Made by a program: the position numbers and the translations under genes. The notes beneath the pieces were generated by a model. The model worked only from the letters and a program-made list of their open reading frames with translations, had not been told where the DNA came from and searched no databases. From Ptiloglossa arizonensis (taxonomy: Eukaryota > Arthropoda > Insecta > Hymenoptera > Colletidae), in assembly GCF_051014685.1 (NCBI RefSeq), contig NW_027478487.1, positions 1,054,001 through 1,118,000 on the forward strand: a stretch of DNA of 64,000 bases, given 5' to 3'. Each line of letters opens with the position of its first letter. Within the stretch, counting starts at the first letter, position 1. Shown here one piece after another: positions 1-12,345 of the stretch.

Positions 1-9
1 TCTTCAAAC

Positions 10-26
10 TCCCATATCTCGCGAAC
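10..26 (-). promoter_or_regulatory. CENP-B-box-like 17-mer, one per monomer (first example)
   Basis: On the strand opposite the plus arm, monomer positions 10-26 read GTTCGCGAGATATGGGA. The CENP-B box core is nTTCGnnnnAnnCGGGn; this matches 8 of the 9 fixed bases, with T for the first C of CGGG. The motif recurs in nearly every monomer of both arms, for example at 39204-39220 on the given strand. The alternative CCAG form in some minus-arm monomers changes only unconstrained bases, but the GAGCGGATT variant of the plus arm changes the leading TTCG. By my estimate a one-mismatch match has about a 4% chance of arising somewhere in a random 177-bp unit on either strand. A binding role is possible but unproven. 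Confidence 0.4.
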
Positions 27-639
27 GGATTGACCTAGCACAAAAACTCCTATTGCATCTGAAAGTAGAAACTCGCCCGATTACAACGGTATGTGTATTT
101 TTTCCCTAGGCCATTCTGGTTAAGCGTTTGGAGCAGCAGAAGTGCGAAAAATTTGTTGCCTTCTCAACCATTTCTTGTCTTCAAACTCCCATATCTCGCG
201 AACGGATTGACCTAACACAAAAATTCCTATTGCATCTGAAAGTAGAAACTCGCCCGATTACAACGGTATGTGTATTTTTTCCCTAGGCCATTCTGGTTAA
301 GCGTTTGGAGCAGCAGAATTGCGAAAAATTTTTTGCCTTCTCAACCATTTCTTGGCTTCAAACTCCCACATCTCGCGAACGGATTGACCTAACCCAAAAA
401 TTCCTGTTGCGTCTGAAAGTAGAAACTCGCCCGGTTACAACGGTATGTGTATTTTTTTCCTAGGCCATTCTGGTTAAGCGTTTGGAGCAGCAGAAGTGCG
501 AAAAATTTGTTGCCTTCTCAAACATTTCTTGGATTCAAACTCCCATATCTCGCGAACGGATTGACCTAACCCAAAAATTCCTGTTGCGTCTGAAAGTAGA
601 AACTCGCCCGATTACAACGGTATGTATATTTTTTCCCTA

Positions 640-2778
640 GGCCATTCTGGTTAAGCGTTTGGAGCAGCAGAATTGCGAAAAATTTTTTGCTTTCTCAACC
701 ATTTCTTGGCTTCAAACTCCCATATCTCGCGAATGGATTGACCTAACCCAAAAATTCATGTTGCGTCTGAAAGTAGAAACTCGCCCGATTACAACGGTAT
801 GTGTATTTTTTCCCTAGGCCATTCTGGTTAAGCGTTTGGGGCAGCAGAATTGCGAAAAATTTTTTGCTTTCTCAACCATTTCTTGGCTTCAAACTCCCAT
901 ATCTCGCGAGCGGATTGACCTAACCCAAAAATTCCTGTTGCGTCTGAAAGTAGAAACTCGCCCGATTACAACGGTATGTGTATTTTTTCCCTAGGCCATT
1001 CTGGTTAAGAGTTGGAGCAGCAGAATTGCGAAAAATTTTTTGCTTTCTCAACCATTTCTTGGCTTCAAACTCCCATATCTCGCGAACGGATTGACCTAAC
1101 CCAAAAATTCCTGTTGCGTCTGAAAGTAGAAACTCGCCCGATTACAACGCTATGTGTATTTTTTCCCTAGGCCATTCTGGTTAAGCGTTTGGAACAGCAG
1201 AATTGCGAAAAATTTTATGCCTTCTCAACCATTTCTTGTCTTCAAACTCCCATATCTCGCGAACGGATTGACCTAACCCAAAAATTCCTATTGCATCTGA
1301 AAGTAGAAACTCGCCCGATTACAACGGTACGTGTATTTTTTCCCTAGGCCATTCTGGTTAAGCGTTTGGAGCAGCAGAATTGTGAACAATTTTTTGCCTT
1401 CTCTACCATTTCTTGGCTTCAAACTCCCATATCTCGCGAACGGATTGACCTAACCCAAAAATTCCTATTGCATCTGAAAGTAGAAACTCGCCCGATTACA
1501 ACGGTATGTGTATTTTTTCCCTAGGCCATTCTGGTTAAGCTTTTGGAGCAGCAGAATTGCGAAAAATTTTTTGCCTTCTCAACCATTTCTTGTCTTCAAA
1601 CTCCCATATCTCGCGAACGGATTGACCTAACACAAAAATTCCTATTGCATCTGAAAGTAGAAACTCGCCCGATTACAACGGTATGTGTATTTTTTCCCTA
1701 GGCCATTCTGGTTAAGCGTTTGGAGCAGCAGAAGTGCGAAAAATTTGTTGCCTTCTCAACCATTTCTTGTCTTCAAACTCCCATATCTCGCGAACGGATT
1801 GACCTAACACAAAAATTCCTATTGTATCTGAAAGTAGAAACCCGCCCGATTACAACGGTACGTGTATTTTTTCCCTAGGCCATTCTGGTTAAGCGTTTGG
1901 AGCAGCAGAATTGCGAAAAATTTTTTGCTTTCTCAACCATTTCTTGGCTTCAAACTCCCATATCTCGCGAACGGATTGACCTAACCCAAAAATTCCTGTT
2001 GCGTCTGAAAGTAGAAACTCGCCCGATTACAACGGTATGTGTATTTTTTCCCTAGGCCATTCTGGTTAAGCGTTTGGGGCAACAGAATTGCGAAAAATTT
2101 TTTGCTTTCTCAACCATTTCTTGGCTTCAAACTCCCATATCTCGCGAGCGGATTGACCTAACCCAAAAATTCCTGTTGCGTCTGAAAGTAGAAACTCGCC
2201 CGATTACAACGGTATGTGTATTCTTTCCCTAGGCCATTCTGGTTAAGCGTTGGAGCAGCAGAATTGCGAAAAATTTTTTGCTTTCTCAACCATTTCTTGG
2301 CTTCAAACTCCCATATCTCGCGAACGGATTGACCTAACCCAAAAATTCCTGTTGCGTCTGAAAGTAGAAACTCGCCCGATTACAACGCTATGTGTATTTT
2401 TTCCCTAGGCCATTCTGGTTAAGCGTTTGGAACAGCAGAATTGCGAAAAATTTTTTGCCTTCTCAACCATTTCTTGTCTTCAAACTCCCATATCTCGCGA
2501 ACGGATTGACCTAACCCAAAAATTCCTATCGCATCTGAAAGTAGAAACTCGCCCGATTACAACGGTACGTGTATTTTTTCCCTAGGCCATTCTGGTTAAG
2601 CGTTTGGAGCAGCAGAATTGTGAACAATTTTTTGCCTTCTCTACCATTTCTTGGCTTCAAACTCCCATATCTCGCGAACGGATTGACCTAACCCAAAAAT
2701 TCCTATTGCATCTGAAAGTAGAAACACGCCCGATTACAACGGTATGTGTATTTTTTCCCTAGGCCATTCTGGTTAAGC
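640..2778 (+). repeat. 7-monomer higher-order repeat, 1238-bp spacing, two copies
   Basis: About 640-1540 is repeated at about 1878-2778 at a constant offset of 1238 bp, one base short of 7 x 177. Shared markers in order are GTTTGGGG (834 and 2072), GAGCGGATT, a monomer with one base missing before TTGGAGCAG (about 1010 and 2248), ACGCTATG, GGAACAGCAG, and TGTGAACAA with CTCTACC (1381 and 2619). The missing base accounts for the -1 in the spacing. The copies diverge after the GTGAACAA monomer, at AGCTTTTGG near 1540 against AGCGTTTGG near 2778. Confidence 0.85.
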
Positions 2779-3124
2779 GTTTGGAGCAGCAGAATTGCGA
2801 AAAATTTTTTGCCGTCTCAACCATTTCTTGGCTTCAAACTCCCATATCTCGCGAACGGATTGACCTAACCCAAAAATTCTTATTGCATCTGAAAGTAGAA
2901 ACTCGCCCGATTACAACGGTATGTGTATTTTTTCCCTAGGCCATTCTGGTTAAGCGTTTGGAGCAGCAGAATTGCGAAAAATTTTTTGCCTTCTCAACCA
3001 TTTCTTGGCTTCATCTCCCATATCTCGCGAACGGATTGACCTAACCCAAAAATTCCTGTTGTGTCTGAAAGTAGAAACTCGCCCGATTACAACGGTACGT
3101 GTATTTTTTCCCTAGGCCATTCTG

Positions 3125-6100
3125 GTTAAGCGTTTGGAGCAGCAGAATTGTGAACAATTTTTTGCCTTCTCTACCATTTCTTGGCTTCAAACTCCCATAT
3201 CTCGCGAACGGATTGACCTAACCCAAAAATTCCTATTGCATCTGAAAGTAGAAACTCGCCCGATTACAACAGTATGTGTATTTTTTCCATAGGCCATTCT
3301 GGTTAAGCGTTTGGAGCAGCAGAATTGCGAAAAATTTTTTGCCTTCTCAACCATTTCTTGGCTTCAAACTCCCATATCTCGCGAACGGATTGATCTAACC
3401 CAAAAATTCCGGTTGCATCTGAAAGTAGAAACTCGCCCGATTACAACGGTATGTGTATTTTTTCCCTAGGCCCTTCTGGTTAAGCGTTTGGAACAGCAGA
3501 ATTGCGAAAAATTTTTTGCCTTCTCAACCATTTCTTGTCTTCAAACTCCCATATCTCGCGAACGGATTGACCTAACACAAAAATTCCTATTGCATCTGAA
3601 AGTAGAAACTCGCCCGATTACAACGGTAAGTGTATTTTTTCCCTAGGCCATTCTGGTTAAGCGTTTGGAGCAGCAGAAGTGCGAAAAATTTGTTGCCTTC
3701 TCAACCATTTCTTGTCTTCAAACTCCCATATCTCGCGAACGGATTGACCTAACACAAAAATTCCTATTGTATCTGAAAGTAGAAACTCGCCCGATTACAA
3801 CGGTATGTGTATTTTTTCCCTAGGCCATTCTGGTTAAGCGTTTGGAGCAGCAGAATTGCGAAAAATTTTTTGCTTTCTCAACCATTTCTTGGCTTCAAAC
3901 TCCCATATTTCGCGAACGGATTGACCTAACCCAAAAATTCCTGTTGCGTCTGAAAGTAGAAACTCGCCCGATTACAACGGTATGTGTATTTTTTCCCTAG
4001 GCCATTCTGGTTAAGCGTTTGGGGCAGCAGAATTGCGAAAAATTTTTTGCTTTCTCAACCATTTCTTGGCTTCAAACTCCCATATCTCGCGAGCGGATTG
4101 ACCTAAACCAAAAATTCCTGTTGCGTCTGAAAGTAGAAACTCGCCCGATTACAACGGTATGTGTATTTTTTCCATAGGCCATTCTGGTTAAGCGTTTGGA
4201 GCAGCAGAATTGCGAAAAATTTTTTGCCTTCTCAACCATTTCTTGGCTTCAAACTCCCATATCTCGCGAACGGATTGATCTAACCCAAAAATTCCGGTTG
4301 CATCTGAAAGTAGAAACTCGCCCGATTACAACGGTATGTGTATTTTTTCCCTAGGCCCTTCTGGTTAAGCGTTTGGAACAGCAGAATTGCGAAAAATTTT
4401 TTGCCTTCTCAACCATTTCTTGTCTTCAAACTCCCATATCTCGCGAACGGATTGACCTAACACAAAAATTCCTATTGCATCTGAAAGTAGAAACTCGCCC
4501 GATTACAACGGTAAGTGTATTTTTTCCCTAGGCCATTCTGGTTAAGCGTTTGGAGCAGCAGAAGTGCGAAAAATTTGTTGCCTTCTCAACCATTTCTTGT
4601 CTTCAAACTCCCATATCTCGCGAACGGATTGACCTAACACAAAAATTCCTATTGTATCTGAAAGTAGAAACTCGCCCGATTACAACGGTATGTGTATTTT
4701 TTCCCTAGGCCATTCTGGTTAAGCGTTTGGAGCAGCAGAATTGCGAAAAATTTTTTGCCTTCTCAACCATTTCTTGGCTTCATCTCCCATATCTCGCGAA
4801 CGGATTGACCTAACCCAAAAATTCCTGTTGTGTCTGAAAGTAGAAACTCGCCCGATTACAACGGTACGTGTATTTTTTCCCTAGGCCATTCTGGTTAAGC
4901 GTTTGGAGCAGCAGAATTGTGAACAATTTTTTGCCTTCTCTACCATTTCTTGGCTTCAAACTCCCATATCTCGCGAACGGATTGACCTAACCCAAAAATT
5001 CCTATTGCATCTGAAAGTAGAAACTCGCCCGATTACAACAGTATGTGTATTTTTTCCATAGGCCATTCTGGTTAAGCGTTTGGAGCAGCAGAATTGCGAA
5101 AAATTTTTTGCCTTCTCAACCATTTCTTGGCTTCAAACTCCCATATCTCGCGAACGGATTGATCTAACCCAAAAATTCCGGTTGCATCTGAAAGTAGAAA
5201 CTCGCCCGATTACAACGGTATGTGTATTTTTTCCCTAGGCCCTTCTGGTTAAGCGTTTGGAACAGCAGAATTGCGAAAAATTTTTTGCCTTCTCAACCAT
5301 TTCTTGTCTTCAAACTCCCATATCTCGCGAACGGATTGACCTAACACAAAAATTCCTATTGCATCTGAAAGTAGAAACTCGCCCGATTACAACGGTAAGT
5401 GTATTTTTTCCCTAGGCCATTCTGGTTAAGCGTTTGGAGCAGCAGAAGTGCGAAAAATTTGTTGCCTTCTCAACCATTTCTTGTCTTCAAACTCCCATAT
5501 CTCGCGAACGGATTGACCTAACACAAAAATTCCTATTGTATCTGAAAGTAGAAACTCGCCCGATTACAACGGTATGTGTATTTTTTCCCTAGGCCATTCT
5601 GGTTAAGCGTTTGGAGCAGCAGAATTGCGAAAAATTTTTTGCTTTCTCAACCATTTCTTGGCTTCAAACTCCCATATTTCGCGAACGGATTGACCTAACC
5701 CAAAAATTCCTGTTGCGTCTGAAAGTAGAAACTCGCCCGATTACAACGGTATGTGTATTTTTTCCCTAGGCCATTCTGGTTAAGCGTTTGGGGCAGCAGA
5801 ATTGCGAAAAATTTTTTGCTTTCTCAACCATTTCTTGGCTTCAAACTCCCATATCTCGCGAGCGGATTGACCTAACCCAAAAATTCCTGTTGCGTCTGAA
5901 AGTAGAAACTCGCCCGATTACAACGGTATGTGTATTTTTTCCATAGGCCATTCTGGTTAAGCGTTTGGAGCAGCAGAATTGCGAAAAATTTTTTGCCTTC
6001 TCAACCATTTCTTGGCTTCAAACTCCCATATCTCGCGAACGGATTGATCTAACCCAAAAATTCCGGTTGCATCTGAAAGTAGAAACTCGCCCGATTACAA

Positions 6101-6830
6101 CGGTATGTGTATTTTTTCCCTAGGCCCTTCTGGTTAAGCGTTTGGAACAGCAGAATTGCGAAAAATTTTTTGCCTTCTCAACCATTTCTTGTCTTCAAAC
6201 TCCCATATCTCGCGAACGGATTGACCTAACACAAAAATTCCTATTGCATCTGAAAGTAGAAACTCGCCCGATTACAACGGTAAGTGTATTTTTTCCCTAG
6301 GCCATTCTGGTTAAGCGTTTGGAGCAGCAGAAGTGCGAAAAATTTGTTGCCTTCTCAACCATTTCTTGTCTTCAAACTCCCATATCTCGCGAACGGATTG
6401 ACCTAACACAAAAATTCCTATTGTATCTGAAAGTAGAAACTCGCCCGATTACAACGGTATGTGTATTTTTTCCCTAGGCCATTCTGGTTAAGCGTTTGGA
6501 GCAGCAGAATTGCGAAAAATTTTTTGCTTTCTCAACCATTTCTTGGCTTCAAACTCCCATATTTCGCGAACGGATTGACCTAACCCAAAAATTCCTGTTG
6601 CGTCTGAAAGTAGAAACTCGCCCGATTACAACGGTATGTGTATTTTTTCCCTAGGCCATTCTGGTTAAGCGTTTGGGGCAGCAGAATTGCGAAAAATTTT
6701 TTGCTTTCTCAACCATTTCTTGGCTTCAAACTCCCATATCTCGCGAGCGGATTGACCTAACCCAAAAATTCCTGTTGCGTCTGAAAGTAGAAACTCGCCC
6801 GATTACAACGGTATGTGTATTTTTTCCCTA
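3125..6830 (+). repeat. 5-monomer repeat (885 bp), four cycles, within a 10-monomer (1769 bp) unit
   Basis: The diagnostic variant TTCCGGTTGCATCTG occurs at 3407, 4292, 5176 and 6061, with spacings 885, 884 and 885 bp. Each cycle continues with GGTAAGTG, then AAGTGCG/TTTGTTGCC, then TGTATCTG. Cycles 1, 3 and 4 then carry ATATTTCGCG and GTTTGGGG. Cycle 2 instead carries the one-base-short CTTCATCTCCC monomer and TGTGAACAA. TGTGAACAA at 3149 and 4918 (1769 bp apart) shows that cycles 1-2 and 3-4 belong to a 10-monomer super-repeat. This nested arrangement suggests at least two rounds of amplification. Confidence 0.87.
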
Positions 6831-7035
6831 GGCCATTCTGTTTAAGCGTTGGAGCAGCAGAATTGCGAAAAATTTTTTGCTTTCTCAACCATTTCTTGGC
6901 TTCAAACTCCCATATCTCGCGAACGGATTGACCTAACCCAAAAATTCCTGTTGTGTCTGAAAGTAGAAACTCGCCCGATTACAACGCTATGTGTATTTTT
7001 TCCCTAGGCCATTCTGGTTAAGCGTTTGGAGCAGC

Positions 7036-10000
7036 AGAAGTGCGAAAAATTTGTTGTCTTCTCAACCATTTCTTAGCTTCAAACTCCCATATCTCGCGAA
7101 CGGATTGACGTAACCCAAAAATTCCTGTTGCATCTGAAAGTAGAAACTCGCCCGATTACAACGGTATGTGTATTTTTTCCCTAGGCCCTTCTGGTTAAGC
7201 GTTTGGAACAGCAGAATTGCGAAAAATTTTTTGCCTTCTCAACCATTTCTTGTCTTCAAACTCCCATATCTCGCGAACGGATTGACCTAACACAAAAATT
7301 CCTATTGCATCTGAAAGTAGAAACTCGCCCGATTTCAACGGTATGTGTATTTTTTCCCTAGGCCATTCTGGTTAAGCGTTTGGAGCAGCAGAAGTGCGAA
7401 AAATTTGTTGCCTTCTCAACCATTTCTTGTCTTCAAACTCCCATATCTCGCGAACGGATTGACCTAACACAAAAATTCCTATTGTATCTGAAAGTAGAAA
7501 CTCGCCCGATTACAACGGTATGTGTATTTTTTCCCTAGGCCATTCTGGTTAAGCGTTTGGAGCAGCAGAATTGCGAAAAATTTTTTGCTTTCTCAACCAT
7601 TTCTTGGCTTCAAACTCCCATATCTCGCGAACGGATTGACCTAACCCAAAAATTCCTGTTGCGTCTGAAAGTAGAAACTCGCCCGATTACAACGGTATGT
7701 GTATTTTTTCCCTAGGCCATTCTGGTTAAGCGTTTGGGGCAACAGAATTGCGAAAAATTTTTTGCTTTCTCAACCATTTCTTGGCTTCAAACTCCCATAT
7801 CTCGCGAGCGGATTGACCTAACCCAAAAATTCCTGTTGCGTCTGAAAGTAGAAACTCGCCCGATTACAACGGTATGTGTATTTTTTCCCTAGGCCATTCT
7901 GGTTAAGCGTTGGAGCAGCAGAATTGCGAAAAATTTTTTGCTTTCTCAACCATTTCTTGGCTTCAAACTCCCATATCTCGCGAACGGATTGACCTAACCC
8001 AAAAATTCCTATTGCATCTGAAAGTAGAAACTCGCCCGATTACAACGGTACGTGTATTTTTTCCCTAGGCCATTCTGGTTAAGCGTTTGGAGCAGCAGAA
8101 TTGCGAAAAATTTTTTGCCGTCTCAACCATTTCTTGGCTTCAAACTCCCATATCTCGCGAACGGATTGACCTAACCCAAAAATTCCTATTGCATCTGAAA
8201 GTAGAAACTCGCCCGATTACAACGGTATGTGTATTTTTTCCCTAGGCCATTCTGGTTAAGCGTTTGGAGCAGCAGAATTGCGAAAAATTTTTTGCCTTCT
8301 CAACCATTTCTTGGCTTCATCTCCCATATCTCGCGAACGGATTGACCTAACCCAAAAATTCCTGTTGTGTCTGAAAGTAGAAACTCGCCCGATTACAACG
8401 GTACGTGTATTTTTTCCCTTGGCCATTCTGGTTAAGCGTTTGGAGCAGCAGAATTGTGAACAATTTTTTGCCTTCTCTACCATTTCTTGGCTTCAAACTC
8501 CCATATCTCGCGAACGGATTGACCTAACCCAAAAATTCCTATTGTATCTGAAAGTAGAAACTCGCCCGATTACAACAGTATGTGTATTTTTTCCATAGGC
8601 CATTCTGGTTAAGCGTTTGGAGCAGCAGAATTGCGAAAAATTTTTTGCCTTCTCAACCATTTCTTGGCTTCAAACTCCCATATCTCGCGAACGGATTGAT
8701 CTAACCCAAAAATTCCTATTGCATCTGAAAGTAGAAACTCGCCCGGTTACAACGGTATGTGTATGTTTTCCCTAGGCCATTCTGGTTAAGCGTTTGGAGC
8801 AGCAGAAGTGCGAAAAATTTGTTGCCTTCTCAACCATTTCTTGTCTTCAAACTCCCATATCTCGCGAACGGATTGACCTAACACAAAAATTCCTATTGTA
8901 TCTGAAAGTAGAAACTCGCCCGATTACAACGGTATGTGTATTTTTTCCCTAGGCCATTCTGGTTAAGCGTTTGGAGCAGCAGAATTGCGAAAAATTTTTT
9001 GCTTTCTCAACCATTTCTTGGCTTCAAACTCCCATATCTCGCGAACGGATTGACCTAACCCAAAAATTCCTGTTGCGTCTGAAAGTAGAAACTCGCCCGA
9101 TTACAACGGTATGTGTATTTTTTCCCTAGGCCATTCTGGTTAAGCGTTTGGGGCAACAGAATTGCGAAAAATTTTTTGCTTTCTCAACCATTTCTTGGCT
9201 TCAAACTCCCATATCTCGCGAGCGGATTGACCTAACCCAAAAATTCCTGTTGCGTCTGAAAGTAGAAACTCGCCCGATTACAACGGTATGTGTATTTTTT
9301 CCCTAGGCCATTCTGGTTAAGCGTTGGAGCAGCAGAATTGCGAAAAATTTTTTGCTTTCTCAACCATTTCTTGGCTTCAAACTCCCATATCTCGCGAACG
9401 GATTGACCTAACCCAAAAATTCCTGTTGCGTCTGAAAGTAGAAACTCGCCCGATTACAACGCTATGTGTATTTTTTCCCTAGGCCATTCTGGTTAAGCGT
9501 TTGGAACAGCAGAGTTGCGAAAAATTTTTTGCCTTCTCAACCATTTCTTGTCTTCAAACTCCCATATCTCGCGAACGGATTGACCTAACCCAAAAATTCC
9601 TATTGCATCTGAAAGTAGAAACTCGCCCGATTACAACGGTACGTGTATTTTTTCCCTAGGCCATTCTGGTTAAGCGTTTGGAGCAGCAGAATTGTGAACA
9701 ATTTTTTGCCTTCTCTACCATTTCTTGGCTTCAAACTCCCATATCTCGCGAACGGATTGACCTAACCCAAAAATTCCTATTGCATCTGAAAGTAGAAACA
9801 CGCCCGATTACAACGGTATGTGTATTTTTTCCCTAGGCCATTCTGGTTAAGCGTTTGGAGCAGCAGAATTGCGAAAAATTTTTTGCCGTCTCAACCATTT
9901 CTTGGCTTCAAACTCCCATATCTCGCGAACGGATTGACCTAACCCAAAAATTCCTATTGCATCTGAAAGTAGAAACTCGCCCGATTACAACGGTATGTGT

Positions 10001-12345
10001 ATTTTTTCCCTAGGCCATTCTGGTTAAGCGTTTGGAGCAGCAGAATTGCGAAAAATTTTTTGCCTTCTCAACCATTTCTTGGCTTCATCTCCCATATCTC
10101 GCGAACGGATTGACCTAACCCAAAAATTCCTGTTGTGTCTGAAAGTAGAAACTCGCCCGATTACAACGGTACGTGTATTTTTTCCCTTGGCCATTCTGGT
10201 TAAGCGTTTGGAGCAGCAGAATTGTGAACAATTTTTTGCCTTCTCTACCATTTCTTGGCTTCAAACTCCCATATCTCGCGAACGGATTGACCTAACCCAA
10301 AAATTCCTATTGCATCTGAAAGTAGAAACTCGCCCGATTACAACAGTATGTGTATTTTTTCCATAGGCCATTCTGGTTAAGCGTTTGGAGCAGCAGAATT
10401 GCGAAAAATTTTTTGCCTTCTCAACCATTTCTTGGCTTCAAACTCCCATATCTCGCGAACGGATTGATCTAACCCAAAAATTCCTATTGCATCTGAAAGT
10501 AGAAACTCGCCCGGTTACAACGGTATGTGTATGTTTTCCCTAGGCCATTCTGGTTAAGCGTTTGGAGCAGCAGAAGTGCGAAAAATTTGTTGTCTTCTCA
10601 ACCATTTCTTAGCTTCAAACTCCCATATCTCGCGAACGGATTGACGTAACCCAAAAATTCCTGTTGCATCTGAAAGTAGAAACTCGCCCGATTACAACGG
10701 TATGTGTATTTTTTCGCTAGGCCCTTCTGGTTAAGCGTTTGGAACAGCAGAATTGCGAAAAATTTTTTGCCTTCTCAACCATTTCTTGTCTTCAAACTCC
10801 CATATCTCGCGAACGGATTGACCTAACACAAAAATTCCTATTGCATCTGAAAGTAGAAACTCGCCCGATTACAACGGTATGTGTATTTTTTCCCTAGGCC
10901 ATTCTGGTTAAGCGTTTGGAGCAGCAGAAGTGCGAAAAATTTGTTGCCTTCTCAACCATTTCTTGTCTTCAAACTCCCATATCTCGCGAACGGATTGACC
11001 TAACACAAAAATTCCTATTGTATCTGAAAGTAGAAACTCGCCCGATTACAACGGTATGTGTATTTTTTCCCTAGGCCATTCTGGTTAAGCGTTTGGAGCA
11101 GCAGAATGGCGAAAAACTTTTTGCTTTCTCAACCATTTCTTGGCTTCAAACTCCCATATCTCGCGAACGGATTGACCTAACCCAAAAATTCCTGTTGCGT
11201 CTGAAAGTAGAAACTCGCCCGATTACAACGGTATGTGTATTTTTTCCCTAGGCCATTCTGGTTAAGCGTTTGGGGCAGCAGAATTGCGAAAAATTTTTTG
11301 CTTTCTCAACCATTTCTTGGCTTCAACCTCCCATATCTCGCGAGCGGATTGACCTAACCCAAAAATTCCTGTTGCGTCTGAAAGTAGAAACTCGCCCGAT
11401 TACAACGGTATGTGTATTTTTTCCCTAGGCCATTCTGGTTAAGCGTTGGAGCAGCAGAATTGCGAAAAATTTTTTGCCTTCTCAACCATTTCTTGGCTTC
11501 ATCTCCCATATCTCGCGAACGGATTGACCTAACCCAAAAATTCCTGTTGTGTCTGAAAGTAGAAACTCGCCCGATTACAACGGTACGTGTATTTTTTCCC
11601 TAGGCCATTCTGGTTAAGCGTTTGGAGCAGCAGAATTGTGAACAATTTTTTGCCTTCTCTACCATTTCTTGGCTTCAAACTCCCATATCTCGCGAACGGA
11701 TTGACCTAACCCAAAAATTCCTATTGCATCTGAAAGTAGAAACTCGCCCGATTACAACAGTATGTGTATTTTTTCCATAGGCCATTCTGGTTAAGCGTTT
11801 GGAGCAGCAGAATTGCGAAAAATTTTTTGCCTTCTCAACCATTTCTTGGCTTCAAACTCCCATATCTCGCGAACGGAATGATCTAACCCAAAAATTCCTA
11901 TTGCATCTGAAAGTAGAAACTCGCCCGGTTACAACGGTATGTGTATGTTTTCCCTAGGCCATTCTGGTTAAGCGTTTGGAGCAGCAGAAGTGCGAAAAAT
12001 TTGTTGTCTTCTCAACCATTTCTTAGCTTCAAACTCCCATATCTCGCGAACGGATTGACGTAACCCAAAAATTCCTGTTGCATCTGAAAGTAGAAAGTCG
12101 CCCGATTACAACGGTATGTGTATTTTTTCCCTAGGCCCTTCTGGTTAAGCGTTTGGAACAGCAGAATTGCGAAAAATTTTTTGCCTTCTCAACCATTTCT
12201 TGTCTTCAAACTCCCATATCTCGCGAACAGAATGACCTAACACAAAAATTCCTATTGCATCTGAAAGTAGAAACTCGCCCGATTACAACGGTATGTGTAT
12301 TTTTTCCCTAGACCATTCTGGTTAAGCGTTTGGAGCAGCAGAATT
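7036..12345 (+). repeat. Overlapping 8- and 10-monomer higher-order repeats (1414 and 1768 bp)
   Basis: About 8090-8780 recurs at about 9858-10548 with an offset of 1768 bp (10 x 177 minus 2). About 10040-10930 recurs at about 11454-12345 with an offset of 1414 bp (8 x 177 minus 2). The pair GTTTGGGGCAACAG at about 7729 and 9143 also shows 1414 bp. TTGTTGTCTT with TTCTTAGCTTC occurs at 7051, 10587 and 12001, spaced 3536 (2 x 1768) and 1414. The minus-2 comes from two single-base deletions carried in the unit: CTTCATCTCCC (8315, 10084 and 11498) and AAGCGTTGGAG. A rarer variant, GTATGTTTTCCC, marks 8761 and 10529. Confidence 0.85.

Noticed and set aside
98..103. T6 tract as a transcription terminator
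   Set aside because: Present in every monomer with no preceding stem-loop and no gene to terminate.
41..157. Phased A-tracts causing intrinsic bending
   Set aside because: The A/T tracts centre near 44, 100 and 151. The gaps of about 56, 51 and 70 bp are not consistently whole helical turns, so in-phase bending is not supported by eye.
8278..8598. 106-residue open frame, repeated at 10046
   Set aside because: Satellite read-through caused by CCTTGG in place of CCTAGG. The opposite strand is also open over part of it, and the start is TTG. No evidence of coding.
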